The position numbers and the translations under genes were made by a program. This document shows, in pieces, positions 5,893 through 14,561 of a stretch of DNA of 15,874 nt. The notes beneath the pieces were generated by a model. It was not told the DNA's origin. It saw only the letters and a list, made by a program, of their open reading frames with translations, and made no database searches. The stretch covers positions 1-15,874 of the forward strand of contig CAYVCL010000067.1 in assembly GCA_964450185.1 (NCBI GenBank), read 5' to 3'. This DNA is from RUG11237 sp964450185. GTDB lineage: Bacteria > Bacillota > Clostridia > Lachnospirales > Lachnospiraceae. Positions within the stretch are counted from its first letter, which is position 1. Each line of letters begins with the position of its first letter.

Positions 5893-6893
5893 AATATTTG
5901 TGGGATAAAAAAATATATGTATTAGCTACCGTTGCATCCAACGTAGCAGCAGGCGTGTTTTTAAAAATCATAGGAATCAGAGATGTATTTATTCTGTTGT
6001 TACTTGCGTTGTGGGTGTTGCCGTTGGTGGTGGCATTTTTGATAAAATACTTTGAAAAGAGAAAATATTACAAAAAAGTATTCCAGTGCATGGAACAGAT
6101 GGCTTCCAAGACACTTTTGGCGGAAGTGATTGAAAAACCGTGGTTTTTAGAAGGACAGTACTTTTATGATATGCTGAAAGTGTCACAGAAATATATGAAT
6201 GATGTGCTGGCACAGAGGGAAAAGAACGAAAAAGATTACAAAGAATTTATAGAACTTTGGGTTCATGAAATCAAGAATCCAATTACTGCGTTGGAATTGC
6301 AGATTAATAACATAGAAGACTTCAAAGAAAAAAGAAGATTAGAAAACGAAGTAAGAAGCATTAACCGCTTGGTGGAGAAAGTTTTATATTACGCAAGAAG
6401 TTCTTCTGTAGAAAAAGATTTTCTTCTGGAGAAGATTACTTTAAAAGATATTGTGGAAGAAACTATAAAAGAAAATGCAAGAGAATTGATACAGGCGAGA
6501 GTACAGGTAGAAATGAAAGAACTGGATTTGTCTGTTTATGCAGATAAAAAATGGCTGAAGTTTATCATCAGCCAAATCGTAGCCAATTCCATGAAATATA
6601 AAAAAGAAAATGCAAAAATTACTTTTCAGGGAGAAAGACAGAAGGAATTTGTCACATTACATATACAAGACAATGGAATTGGAATAAAGAAAGAAGACAT
6701 CGAGCGAATCTTTGAAAAAGGATTTACCGGAAAAAATGGAAGAACCACGAAGAAGTCTACGGGAATGGGCTTGTATCTTTGCAAAAAGTTGTGTAATAGA
6801 ATGAATCTTTCCATCAGCGCAGATTCCGTAGAGGGCGAAGGCTGTAATATAAAAATCCAATTTCCGGTAGGAAGCTTTACCGAAGAATTGTAA
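5880..6893 (+). CDS. Intramembrane-sensing histidine kinase, BceS-like
   Basis: This 337-aa kinase has two N-terminal membrane helices (about residues 12-32 and 35-56) with almost no extracellular loop between them. That is the signature of intramembrane-sensing kinases, which do not bind ligand themselves but take the signal from a partner BceAB-type transporter. The H-box is FIELWVHEIKNPITALE with H129. The ATPase domain shows the N-box SQIVANSMKY (N236), G1 QDNGIGI (263-269), the FEKGFTGKNG segment (278-287) and G2 STGMGLYLCKKL (293-304). The WVHEIK variant of the H-box is typical of the BceS group. The gene overlaps the response regulator by 13 nt, giving a coupled pair. The transporter lies 135 nt downstream behind its own regulated promoter. 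Confidence 0.93.
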   Translation: MGFIEYLWDKKIYVLATVASNVAAGVFLKIIGIRDVFILLLLALWVLPLVVAFLIKYFEKRKYYKKVFQCMEQMASKTLLAEVIEKPWFLEGQYFYDMLKVSQKYMNDVLAQREKNEKDYKEFIELWVHEIKNPITALELQINNIEDFKEKRRLENEVRSINRLVEKVLYYARSSSVEKDFLLEKITLKDIVEETIKENARELIQARVQVEMKELDLSVYADKKWLKFIISQIVANSMKYKKENAKITFQGERQKEFVTLHIQDNGIGIKKEDIERIFEKGFTGKNGRTTKKSTGMGLYLCKKLCNRMNLSISADSVEGEGCNIKIQFPVGSFTEEL

Positions 6894-6917
6894 TTGCTCA
6901 TATACAAATTAGAAAAG

Positions 6918-6938
6918 TGACAATCTTGTAAGATTACA
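6918..6938 (+). promoter_or_regulatory. BceR-type operator upstream of the ABC transporter genes
   Basis: TGACA-ATCT-TGTAA (6918-6931) exactly fits the inverted repeat TNACA-N4-TGTAA described for BceR-like regulators. A second, overlapping palindrome, TGTAA-GA-TTACA (6927-6938), shares one half. The operator centre lies about 60 bp before the predicted start near 6988. The associated -10 is TATAAA at 6981-6986 (TATAGT at 6976-6981 is an alternative), with no proper -35, as expected for activator-dependent transcription. Confidence 0.72.
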
Positions 6939-7028
6939 GTAATGAAAATCGATAGTAGAAAAGGGGAGATTTCAGTATAGTATAAATCGATGAAACGATA
7001 AAAAACAAAGAGGAAAGAGTGATAGAAC

Positions 7029-7799
7029 ATGGAAAAAGTAATCTTACAGACAAAAAACGTACAAAAATATTATGGAAATAAGGATAATGTGACAAAGGCA
7101 ATCGACGATATTTCCTTTGAAATTAAAGAGGGCGAATTTGTCGGCATTATGGGAGCATCTGGTTCAGGAAAAACTACATTATTAAATTGTATTTCTACAA
7201 TCGATTCTGTAACCAGCGGAAATATTTATATTGATGGAAAAGACATTACAACCCTGCGTGGAAATAAATTAGCAGATTTTCGTAGAGAAAAACTGGGATT
7301 TATTTTTCAGCAGTTTAACTTATTAGATACCTTGACAGCTTATGACAATATTTCCTTGGCATTGTCTATTTTAAGAACTCCGGTAAAGGAAATCGATAAG
7401 AAAATAAGACATATTTCCAAGGTACTTAATATAGAAGAAGTATTGGAAAAATATCCATATGAAATGTCTGGCGGACAGCAGCAAAGAGTAGCGGCAGCAA
7501 GAGCCATTATTACCAATCCGGCATTGATTCTGGCGGACGAGCCAACAGGTGCATTGGATTCAAAATCAGCAAAACAGTTGTTATCACAGCTTACTTCTCT
7601 GAACGAAGAAGAAAAGGCTACCATAATGATGGTAACCCATGACACCATGTCAGCATCTTATTGTAAAAGAATTCTGTTTATCAAAGACGGAAAAATCTTT
7701 CAGGAATTGAGAAAAGGTGATAAGGACAGAAAGACCTTTTACAAAGAGATTTTAGAAGTAGTATCTTTGTTAGGAGGGGACAACGATGATGACATGTAA
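7029..7799 (+). CDS. ABC transporter ATP-binding protein, BceA-like
   Basis: This 256-aa ATPase belongs to the MacB/BceA-type family. Walker A is GASGSGKTT (42-50), the Q-loop is FIFQQFNLLD (91-100), the signature is MSGGQQQR (146-153), Walker B is LILADEPTGALD (166-177), and the switch histidine is H204 (MVTHD). It energises the FtsX-type permease encoded next, which it overlaps by 14 nt. In Bce systems this pair both removes or protects targets from antimicrobial peptides and reports flux to the BceS kinase. The C-terminal tail after residue 225 (ELRKGDKDRKTFYKEILEV) is usual for BceA-like ATPases. The ribosome binding site is mediocre (AGGAAAG at 7011-7017, unusually far from the ATG at 7029). 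Transcription is probably driven from the BceR-type promoter before it. Confidence 0.94.
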   Translation: MEKVILQTKNVQKYYGNKDNVTKAIDDISFEIKEGEFVGIMGASGSGKTTLLNCISTIDSVTSGNIYIDGKDITTLRGNKLADFRREKLGFIFQQFNLLDTLTAYDNISLALSILRTPVKEIDKKIRHISKVLNIEEVLEKYPYEMSGGQQQRVAAARAIITNPALILADEPTGALDSKSAKQLLSQLTSLNEEEKATIMMVTHDTMSASYCKRILFIKDGKIFQELRKGDKDRKTFYKEILEVVSLLGGDNDDDM

Positions 7800-9792
7800 A
7801 CTGATTTTGGGTAATCTGAAAAGAAACTTTAAAGATTATTTTATTTACTTTCTGACAATGATGTTATCCGTCAGTATCTTTTATGCCTTTAATGCGGCAA
7901 CAAAGCCGGAAAATTTAAGTTCTCTGGGAACTGACATGCGTGTGATTATGGAAGCAGTAAATTCCACCATACAGGTGGTTTCAGAAGTAATCGCAGTACT
8001 GCTTGGATTTTTGATTATTTATGTGAACAGCTTTTTGTTAAAGAAAAGAAAAAAAGAGCTGGGAACTTATATGTTATTGGGAATGAAAAAAGCAAAAATT
8101 TCCATGATATTTATGGGAGAAACTCTTTTAGTAGGCGTGATTTCTTTCTTGGTGGGAATTGTAGTAGGCTTATTTTTGGGACAGATTATCAATATTGCAA
8201 CCCTTAGATTATTTGGAGGGAATGTAAATTCATTCTTTCTACATTTCTCTTTTGATGCCTTTTTATTTACTATGGTTTGCTTTGCTGTTATCTATGCAAT
8301 TACTATGGTATATAATTTTATCAGCGTACATATGGTAAAACTGATTGATTTGATTACTGCGGAGAGAAAGAATGAAAACTTAAAAAGAAGAAGTAACGTT
8401 GTGTATGTGATAAGTTTTTTGATAGGAATAGTATGCATTTATCTGACAATGAGAAGCCTGAATTCCAATGAAATGATGCCTACGGTAGAGGAAATGGAAA
8501 AGGCGATGGTATTTGCAGTAGTAGGAACGCTTTGTTTCTTTTACTCCATTTCAGCAGTGTCACTTATGCTTGTGAAAAGATGCAAAAAGTTTTATTACAA
8601 GGATATCAATGGTTTTATTGTAAGACAGATAGGAAGCAGAATTCAGGGAAACTTTGTATCCGTATCCTTTTCTACAATTTTGCTTACTGTAACGATTTTG
8701 TTGATTACCACAGGAACCAGTATCGCACTTTCCGTAAAAGATATGTCAAACCAATATGTACCATTTGATTTTGTGTTGTTGTATGAAACGGACAAAACAG
8801 TTTCGGTGAAAGATAAAGTGTTGGAATATCAGCCGGAAAATGAGATGTACGATATGACAGAAAATGATTTTCAAATTAACGGTTATGTGGCTGATATAAC
8901 ATACAGAGAACTCTGGGAAGGACAGAACGTGGAATTGTGGGCTACGGATAATGGACTGGAAGACTTAAATATTTCCATGGTAAGTATTTCTGACTACAAT
9001 CTTTCTTTAAGAATGCAGGGAGAAGAAGAAATTACTTTGGCAGAGGATGAATATCTGATTAATTGTAACTACAAAGGAACCAGAGAGTATATGGACTATG
9101 TAGTGAAAAATATTCCAAAACTTACTATTTGTGGTGTAGAGTTAAGCAGTGCTTCCACTGAAATGTTAGAAAATACTTATATGATGACCAGTATAGGAAA
9201 TAACGATAGAGGTACCTTAATTGTTCCGGATTCGGTAGCTCAAAAGGGAGAATTGGCAGAAATTGCGGTTCAGGGATTTTTGAAAGAAGACACTTCACCA
9301 GACAAATTAAATGAACAATTGAACAATTTAGTGGATTATGAGGATTTGGACAGTGCATTATTTGGATGGACTTCCAAAGAAAGAATGAATACCATGTATT
9401 ATGCAGAATTAGGATTTCCTATATTTATCTGCACTTATATTGGAATATTATTTTTGATGATTGCGGTAGCCATGTTATCGGTACAGCAGTTAACCCAGAT
9501 TTCAGATAATAAGTATCGCTTCAGCGTATTGGAAAAGCAGGGCGTATCTGATAGGATGACTCGTCAGGCGATTCTAAAGCAGGTGGGGGTTTATTTTCTG
9601 GCACCATTAGCAGTGGCTGCAATATATACTTTGATAGCGCAGCCAATGATTACAAAAAAGGTAAGCGATATGTTTAATATAGAGATTGGTGTACATTCCG
9701 TTATGACAATTTTATTTATCATTGTATTGTACGGAGGATATTACATAACAACGTATCATTCCTGTGTGAAAATGATATTTACAAAGCGTTAA
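7786..9792 (+). CDS. ABC transporter permease with large extracellular domain, BceB-like
   Basis: This 668-aa protein has the expected BceB length and topology. One helix (about 15-38) comes first, then a group of six more (roughly 62-85, 105-135, 149-174, 203-222, 240-262, 288-316). A large extracytoplasmic domain follows (about 317-543), then three C-terminal helices (about 544-568, 596-620, 638-660). The ten-helix layout with the big loop between helices 7 and 8 distinguishes BceB from ordinary FtsX/MacB permeases. The loop is the place where peptide specificity is set in this family. It begins with tandem ATG codons (7786 and 7789) inside the end of the ATPase gene, so translation is coupled. 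A terminator follows 5 nt after the stop, which closes the module. Substrate is unknown but a cell-wall-active peptide is the best guess. Confidence 0.93.
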   Translation: MMTCKLILGNLKRNFKDYFIYFLTMMLSVSIFYAFNAATKPENLSSLGTDMRVIMEAVNSTIQVVSEVIAVLLGFLIIYVNSFLLKKRKKELGTYMLLGMKKAKISMIFMGETLLVGVISFLVGIVVGLFLGQIINIATLRLFGGNVNSFFLHFSFDAFLFTMVCFAVIYAITMVYNFISVHMVKLIDLITAERKNENLKRRSNVVYVISFLIGIVCIYLTMRSLNSNEMMPTVEEMEKAMVFAVVGTLCFFYSISAVSLMLVKRCKKFYYKDINGFIVRQIGSRIQGNFVSVSFSTILLTVTILLITTGTSIALSVKDMSNQYVPFDFVLLYETDKTVSVKDKVLEYQPENEMYDMTENDFQINGYVADITYRELWEGQNVELWATDNGLEDLNISMVSISDYNLSLRMQGEEEITLAEDEYLINCNYKGTREYMDYVVKNIPKLTICGVELSSASTEMLENTYMMTSIGNNDRGTLIVPDSVAQKGELAEIAVQGFLKEDTSPDKLNEQLNNLVDYEDLDSALFGWTSKERMNTMYYAELGFPIFICTYIGILFLMIAVAMLSVQQLTQISDNKYRFSVLEKQGVSDRMTRQAILKQVGVYFLAPLAVAAIYTLIAQPMITKKVSDMFNIEIGVHSVMTILFIIVLYGGYYITTYHSCVKMIFTKR

Positions 9793-9796
9793 TGAG

Positions 9797-9823
9797 TGGG
9801 AAGCTTCGGCTTCCCATATTTGT
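9797..9823 (+). terminator. Terminator of the ABC transporter operon
   Basis: A perfect 8-bp stem TGGGAAGC/GCTTCCCA (9797-9804 with 9809-9816) closed by a stable TTCG tetraloop is followed by TATTTGTTT. It starts 5 nt past the permease stop codon. It shares GAGTGGGAAGCTT with the antitoxin terminator at 2684-2696. Confidence 0.88.
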
Positions 9824-9858
9824 TTGGAGAAATTGCCAGCCATCCTTTCCATACAGTA

Positions 9859-9888
9859 TTGTAAACTTAGGAGAAAATATGATAAAAT
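9859..9888 (+). promoter_or_regulatory. Promoter candidate for the hybrid kinase - bioY operon
   Basis: TTGTAA (9859-9864) and TAAAAT (9883-9888) are 18 bp apart. The -10 region is embedded in the 14-mer AATATGATAAAATG, which recurs exactly before the gene at 15628. No other good promoter lies between the preceding terminator and the kinase start. Confidence 0.5.
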
Positions 9889-9925
9889 GTAGAAAAATAG
9901 GGTGAAAATTTGAGGAGAAGAATGT

Positions 9926-12559
9926 ATGGGGAATGCGCAGATAGAATTTATGGAGGAAATTTCTAAAGGGCCAATTATAGTTCAAGCAATTATGGTTATG
10001 ATATGTACCATTTTTGTGGCAATGCTCTTGTCAAAGAAAATTAATGATGTGATACAATGGCTGTTGCTTGCTTCCGGTCTTGCATTGATACAGAATGCAG
10101 GATATTTGTTGCTGTTGCAGTCAAAAAATGTAAATGAAGCATGTGTTGCCTTAAAGGCAGAATACATTGGCGGAGCGTATATACCTACGGTGTCGATGCT
10201 TTTTGTGCTGGCGTATTGCAATAAAAAAATACCCAGAGGAATTATATGGACACAGATTGGATTGGATACTTGTATGTTGATAGGCGTGTGGCTGTTGGAG
10301 TACACAACACTGTATTATACAAGTGTGGAATATTGTGTGATTAATGGGACCGTGAAATTGATACTGGGCAGAGGGATTTTGTACAATTTAGGAATGTGCA
10401 AAATTGTGTTGGAATTACTGTTTAGTATGTTTATTGCTATTCGGGAAATGAAAAATGCAAGAACAAAAGTAATGAAAAAGAAGTATATGATGATTTTTTC
10501 AGCATTATTCTTTCCGAATATATCTTATCTGGCGTTGGTAGGTGGCATGCTCAAAGCTTTCGATCCTGTTCCGGCATCTACGGCGGTTACATGTGCAATT
10601 ATGTTCTTTGGCGTGGTGTATATGCATGCTTTTGAGGATGTATATGTTGCTTATGCAGATATTGTGCGACAGATGAAAGAGCCGGTAGTGATTTTGAATA
10701 GAGAATATTGCTATGTTGATGCAAATGAAAGTGCAAAAGCTTTGGTTCCTCAGATAAGTAAATTAGAACACGGTGCACCCCTTATTGAAGAACATATTGT
10801 AGATGATGAGTTGGCGAGAAAATTAGTACATGGGGAAGAATGTGAACTGGAGTTAAAAGGCAGGGTATTTGATGTTTCAGTCAATGAGGTGATTGTAGCG
10901 GGTAAGCTTAAGGGCTATTATCTGCTATTGTTGGATTTGACAAAAGAAAGACAGCAGATATCAAGAATGCAGGAACTGAAAGAGGACGCAGACAAAGCTA
11001 ATCAGGCAAAGACAGAATTTTTATCCAATATGTCCCATGAGATTCGTACACCGATTAATGCTATCATGGGTATGAATGAAATGATTTTGCGAAATTCAGA
11101 GATACCGGAGATAACAGAATATTCTCAAAATATCCAGTTCGCCAGCAAGACGTTGTTGTCCATTGTAAATGATATTCTGGACTTATCTAAAATAGAGTTA
11201 GGGAAGATGGAGTTAACAGAAGGAGAATATAAGTTAGGACAGTTGTTGCATGATTGTTATGTGATGGTATCCTCCAGAGCAAGTGATAAGAATCTTGAGC
11301 TGATTGTGGTAAATGATGAAAGTTTGCCAGGCGTATTGTACGGAGATGAACTGCGTATTCGTCAGGTTATCATCAATCTTCTTACCAATGCCATTAAATA
11401 TACCGAGAGTGGAAGTGTTACTCTGCAATTTGCAGGGAAGGTTGTAGAAGAGAAGACACTGCAGCTTGAGGTGTATGTAAAAGATACCGGAATGGGTATA
11501 AAAGAAGAAAATATAGATAAGCTCTTTGATGCATTCCATAGACTGGATTTGAAGAAAAACAAAGGAATTGAAGGAGTTGGCTTAGGGCTGGCAATAACAA
11601 AGCAGCTGGTTGAAATTACGGGCGGAACTATCAGTGTACAGAGTACCTATGGAGAAGGTTCCTGTTTCAGCGTTATATTGCCACAAAAAATAATAGATGC
11701 TCGCCCAATGGGAGAATTTTCTCAAGGGGATAAAGACATACAGGAAACAAAAAAGAATTACCAAAAACAGTTTGAAGCACCGGATGCATCTATTTTAGTG
11801 GTAGATGATGTAGAAGTGAATCTGATGGTAATAAAAGGCTTGTTGAAGGAAACGAAGATTCAGATTGACCTTGCAAACAGTGGCCGGGAATGTCTGCAGA
11901 AAGCAAAGGAAAAAGCATACGATATCATTTTTATGGACCATATGATGCCGGAAATGGATGGTATCGAAACATTGCAATGCATGCTTCAGGAAAAGGATGG
12001 TTTGAATGTTCAGACGCCGGTAATTGCGTTGACAGCCAATGCCATTGCAGGCGTAAAAGAAATGTATTTGCAGGCAGGATTTACAGATTATCTTTCAAAG
12101 CCGGTGGAAGTGAGTGCTTTGGAAGGGATGATTATAAAATATTTGCCAAATGAGAAGCAACGTTCTGTGGGAGAAAGTAGCACAGAAATGAAAGAAAACT
12201 TGACGCTGTTTGAACAGGTAAAGAAATTATTACCAGAATTGGATACGGCAACTGCAATGGAATATTGTGGCGATGATGAATCTATTTATCAGAGTGCAGT
12301 GGAAAGTTATTGCCAACAGGACTTCTCAGAGAAATTGTCTGCATTTTTTAGGGAAAAAGATATGGAAAATTATCAGATAATAATTCATGGAGTAAAGAGC
12401 AGCTCCCTTACCATTGGACTATGCCAGTTATCAGAGCAGGCAAAGAAGTTAGAGCAGGCATGTAAGGATAAGGATTGGGAATATGTAGAAACCCACCATC
12501 CGCAGGTGTATAAAGATTATGTGGCTGTATTGAACAAGTTAAATAGTATGATATTTTAA
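9926..12559 (+). CDS. Membrane hybrid sensor histidine kinase with receiver and Hpt domains
   Basis: This 877-aa protein carries a full phosphorelay in one chain. Residues 16-235 form about seven membrane helices, similar in layout to the 7TM N-termini of some histidine kinases. A PAS-like domain follows (about 245-340: EPVVILNREYCYVDANESA). The HisKA domain has FLSNMSHEIRTPINAIMGM with H371. The ATPase domain has N488 (NLLTNAIKY), DTGMGI (520-525) and GVGLGLAITKQL (550-561). The receiver domain (about 622-741) has DD 627-628, D671 (FMDHMMPEMDG), T703 and K725. The C-terminal Hpt domain has IIIHGVKSSSL with H821. The expected order is H371 to D671 to H821, then an unlinked response regulator that is not encoded in this window. 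An AGGAG site lies 8 nt before the ATG. The gene is 22 nt upstream of bioY and probably heads its operon. The signal is unknown. Confidence 0.92.
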   Translation: MGNAQIEFMEEISKGPIIVQAIMVMICTIFVAMLLSKKINDVIQWLLLASGLALIQNAGYLLLLQSKNVNEACVALKAEYIGGAYIPTVSMLFVLAYCNKKIPRGIIWTQIGLDTCMLIGVWLLEYTTLYYTSVEYCVINGTVKLILGRGILYNLGMCKIVLELLFSMFIAIREMKNARTKVMKKKYMMIFSALFFPNISYLALVGGMLKAFDPVPASTAVTCAIMFFGVVYMHAFEDVYVAYADIVRQMKEPVVILNREYCYVDANESAKALVPQISKLEHGAPLIEEHIVDDELARKLVHGEECELELKGRVFDVSVNEVIVAGKLKGYYLLLLDLTKERQQISRMQELKEDADKANQAKTEFLSNMSHEIRTPINAIMGMNEMILRNSEIPEITEYSQNIQFASKTLLSIVNDILDLSKIELGKMELTEGEYKLGQLLHDCYVMVSSRASDKNLELIVVNDESLPGVLYGDELRIRQVIINLLTNAIKYTESGSVTLQFAGKVVEEKTLQLEVYVKDTGMGIKEENIDKLFDAFHRLDLKKNKGIEGVGLGLAITKQLVEITGGTISVQSTYGEGSCFSVILPQKIIDARPMGEFSQGDKDIQETKKNYQKQFEAPDASILVVDDVEVNLMVIKGLLKETKIQIDLANSGRECLQKAKEKAYDIIFMDHMMPEMDGIETLQCMLQEKDGLNVQTPVIALTANAIAGVKEMYLQAGFTDYLSKPVEVSALEGMIIKYLPNEKQRSVGESSTEMKENLTLFEQVKKLLPELDTATAMEYCGDDESIYQSAVESYCQQDFSEKLSAFFREKDMENYQIIIHGVKSSSLTIGLCQLSEQAKKLEQACKDKDWEYVETHHPQVYKDYVAVLNKLNSMIF

Positions 12560-12581
12560 ATAGAAACGGAGAGATAAATAA

Positions 12582-13151
12582 ATGCCAGTATCAGAGCCAA
12601 TGAAAATAAAAACATTGGATATGGTTCATATTGCCATGTGCGCTGTTTTGATAGCAGTGTGTTCCTGGATAACGATTCCAACGCTGGTGCCTGTTACCTT
12701 ACAGACTTTTGGGGTATTTTTAACCGTGGGAGTTTTAGGGGGAAAGAAAGGGAGTTTGTCAGTACTAACTTATATATTGTTAGGTGCAGTGGGAATTCCG
12801 GTTTTTTCCGGTTTTACCGGAGGACTGGGTAGCCTTATGGGGAGTACCGGTGGTTATATTATTGGCTTTCTTTTTGCGTCACTTGTTATGTGGGCGATGG
12901 AACATTTTTTTGGAAAAAAGAAAAGAGTTTTATTTTTGTCCATGTTTCTTGGATTATTGGTATGCTATGCATTTGGAACGCTCTGGTTTATGAAAGTTTA
13001 TACAAGCAATACAGGAGAAATTGCAGTGTGGACAGCCCTTAGCTGGTGTGTGTTTCCTTACATACTACCGGATATTTTCAAAATTGTGCTGGCTTTGACA
13101 GTCCGCAAAAAACTCATTAAGGTAATTAAAATAGAAGGAGTACATCAATGA
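12582..13151 (+). CDS. bioY: Biotin transporter substrate-binding (S) component BioY
   Basis: This 189-aa membrane protein of about six helices is the S component of an energy-coupling-factor transporter for biotin. Family motifs are plain: VPVTLQTFGVFL (36-47), GIPVFSGFTGGLGSLMGSTG (71-90) continuing GYIIGF (91-96), and the C-terminal PYILPDIFKI (159-168), whose D-xx-K lies in the biotin-site helix. No ECF ATPase or EcfT gene is nearby, so it probably uses a shared module encoded elsewhere, as most Firmicute BioY proteins do. It follows the hybrid kinase by 22 nt, and its TGA stop overlaps the ATG of the next gene (ATGA at 13148-13151). No BirA-type operator is visible upstream. A pairing with a sensor kinase rather than biotin genes is unusual. 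Identification is strong. Confidence 0.93.
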   Translation: MPVSEPMKIKTLDMVHIAMCAVLIAVCSWITIPTLVPVTLQTFGVFLTVGVLGGKKGSLSVLTYILLGAVGIPVFSGFTGGLGSLMGSTGGYIIGFLFASLVMWAMEHFFGKKKRVLFLSMFLGLLVCYAFGTLWFMKVYTSNTGEIAVWTALSWCVFPYILPDIFKIVLALTVRKKLIKVIKIEGVHQ

Positions 13152-13957
13152 TTTTAGAGATTAAACAGACCTCTTCTTATGGTCAAAATACATTTGATAT
13201 TATTGACAATGGAGAAACTATTTATAAAGCAGATTCTTCTTGGATGCCATTGGTAACAGATAGAACCAAAAAGATGCATATTACAGATGTTTCAGGTACG
13301 TTATTGTATCAGACAAAGTATTCTCTGGTGGAAAATTTGGGAGAAGGGTTGGCAGCTTTTAAATATTTGTTTACCGGTTCACAGAAGTTTATAAAATTTG
13401 ATATTATCGATGCAGGGGATAACCATAAGGGCTCTTTTTACACGGAAATGAATGGAATTGCAAAGAGTAAGGTTTGTATAGAATATGACGGAAAAGTATT
13501 GGTTGGTTATAGAAGGGCGATTGGAGTAAAAGAGTTTGTTTCATTTTATGATGGTGAAACACAGGTGGGACAGATTACTAAGAATAATAAGGTTGTTGAT
13601 AATTTGGATGCCTATATATTGCATTTTCTGGATGGATATGATGGGTGGACACCGATACTTGCGTTTTTCACAATTTATTATGATTACTTATATTACAATC
13701 ACAGCGGACAAATCAACAAGACCTATAGTGTCAAATATAATTATACTTTCGATAGAAACAACGATAAATATAACGAAGATTTTATTTTGAAAAACTTTGG
13801 GGCAGAAGAAGTGGCAAGGATGGAAGAACTTATGAAAGTAACACCTAAAATCGGTGGTATGAGTATGAAAACATTCTGGATAATATTTGCATCCGTTTGG
13901 GGTGTGGCACTTCTTATTGCGGCTATTATTCTTATAATTATATTTACGAATATATAG
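13148..13957 (+). CDS. Unrecognised protein with C-terminal membrane anchor (possible tubby/LURP-one-like domain)
   Basis: I do not recognise this 269-aa protein with confidence. Its first ~230 residues are rich in short beta-strand-like stretches ending in turns such as DNGETIYKADSSW (20-32), DVSGTLLYQTKYSL (47-60), YDGKVLVGYRRA (113-124) and YDGETQVGQITKN (134-146). This repeated strand-turn pattern recalls the tubby-C-terminal / LURP-one-related fold, but that is a weak guess. Residues 168-184 are hydrophobic and aromatic (TPILAFFTIYYDYLYYN). The C-terminus is a single membrane helix (about 243-268, FWIIFASVWGVALLIAAIIL) with only a couple of residues after it, so the body probably faces the cytoplasm as a tail-anchored protein. 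The start overlaps the bioY stop by 4 nt (ATGA), indicating translational coupling, and GGAG lies 8 nt before the ATG. Confidence 0.6.
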   Translation: MILEIKQTSSYGQNTFDIIDNGETIYKADSSWMPLVTDRTKKMHITDVSGTLLYQTKYSLVENLGEGLAAFKYLFTGSQKFIKFDIIDAGDNHKGSFYTEMNGIAKSKVCIEYDGKVLVGYRRAIGVKEFVSFYDGETQVGQITKNNKVVDNLDAYILHFLDGYDGWTPILAFFTIYYDYLYYNHSGQINKTYSVKYNYTFDRNNDKYNEDFILKNFGAEEVARMEELMKVTPKIGGMSMKTFWIIFASVWGVALLIAAIILIIIFTNI

Positions 13958-13977
13958 AATGAAGGAGAGAAGTGAGA

Positions 13978-14559
13978 ATGAAATTTAGCAGAAAAGTAAG
14001 CAGTATTATGTTGGCAATGGCACTGGGATTAGCAGTCACAGGGTGTGGAAATAGCACAGAGGAACAGGCACAACAGGAAAATAGTCAGGAAACACAGCAG
14101 GAAAGCAGCCAGGAAACATATCAGGAATTGACCACAGGTGATGCAGCCCCTGATTTTACAGCGGAATTAGCAGATGGTGGCAGCTTTACGCTTTCTGAAC
14201 AGTCGGACAAGGTAGTGTTATTGAATTTCTGGGCAACCTGGTGCGGTCCATGTGTACAGGAAATGCCGGCATTTGAAAAATTAGCAGAAGAATATAAAGA
14301 TGATGTGGCTATTTTAGCAGTCAACTGTCAGGAAGATACGAAAACAGTAGATAAGTTTATAGAAGAAAATGGCTATACATTTCCGATTGCATATGATGTA
14401 GAGGGAATGATTGGTGCGAAATATCCAACCACCGGAATTCCTTACACGCTGGTTATCGGTAAAGATGGTGTGGTTAAAAAGATTTATTTGGGAGCGCAGG
14501 ACGCAGATGCACAGTATAAAGAATACAAAGCTGCCATTGATGCAGTGTTAGGCGAATAA
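13978..14559 (+). CDS. Extracytoplasmic thioredoxin-like lipoprotein, TlpA/ResA family
   Basis: This 193-aa protein is read from the ATG at 13978, which lies 10 nt after AAGGAG. A GTG at 13972 is in frame but only 4 nt from that site, so it is less likely. Residues 1-22 form a lipoprotein signal with basic residues, a hydrophobic core and the lipobox VTGC, making C23 the lipidated residue. A Gln/Glu/Ser-rich linker (24-50) tethers the domain. The thioredoxin fold begins at DAAPDFTAELADGG and has the redox motif NFWATWCGPC (83-92, C89 and C92), with the cis-proline loop GIPYT later. TlpA/ResA proteins reduce disulfides outside the membrane, for example in cytochrome maturation or protein repair. 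The next two genes, a CXXC small protein and a polyferredoxin membrane protein, are plausible electron suppliers. Confidence 0.93.
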   Translation: MKFSRKVSSIMLAMALGLAVTGCGNSTEEQAQQENSQETQQESSQETYQELTTGDAAPDFTAELADGGSFTLSEQSDKVVLLNFWATWCGPCVQEMPAFEKLAEEYKDDVAILAVNCQEDTKTVDKFIEENGYTFPIAYDVEGMIGAKYPTTGIPYTLVIGKDGVVKKIYLGAQDADAQYKEYKAAIDAVLGE

Positions 14560-14561
14560 CT

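Noticed and set aside
12560..12581. BirA or biotin operator before bioY
   Set aside because: The 22-nt gap holds only a ribosome binding site; no palindrome of the BirA type is present.
13972..13977. GTG start for the thioredoxin lipoprotein
   Set aside because: Only 4 nt from the AAGGAG site; the ATG at 13978 is at 10 nt and gives a normal signal peptide.
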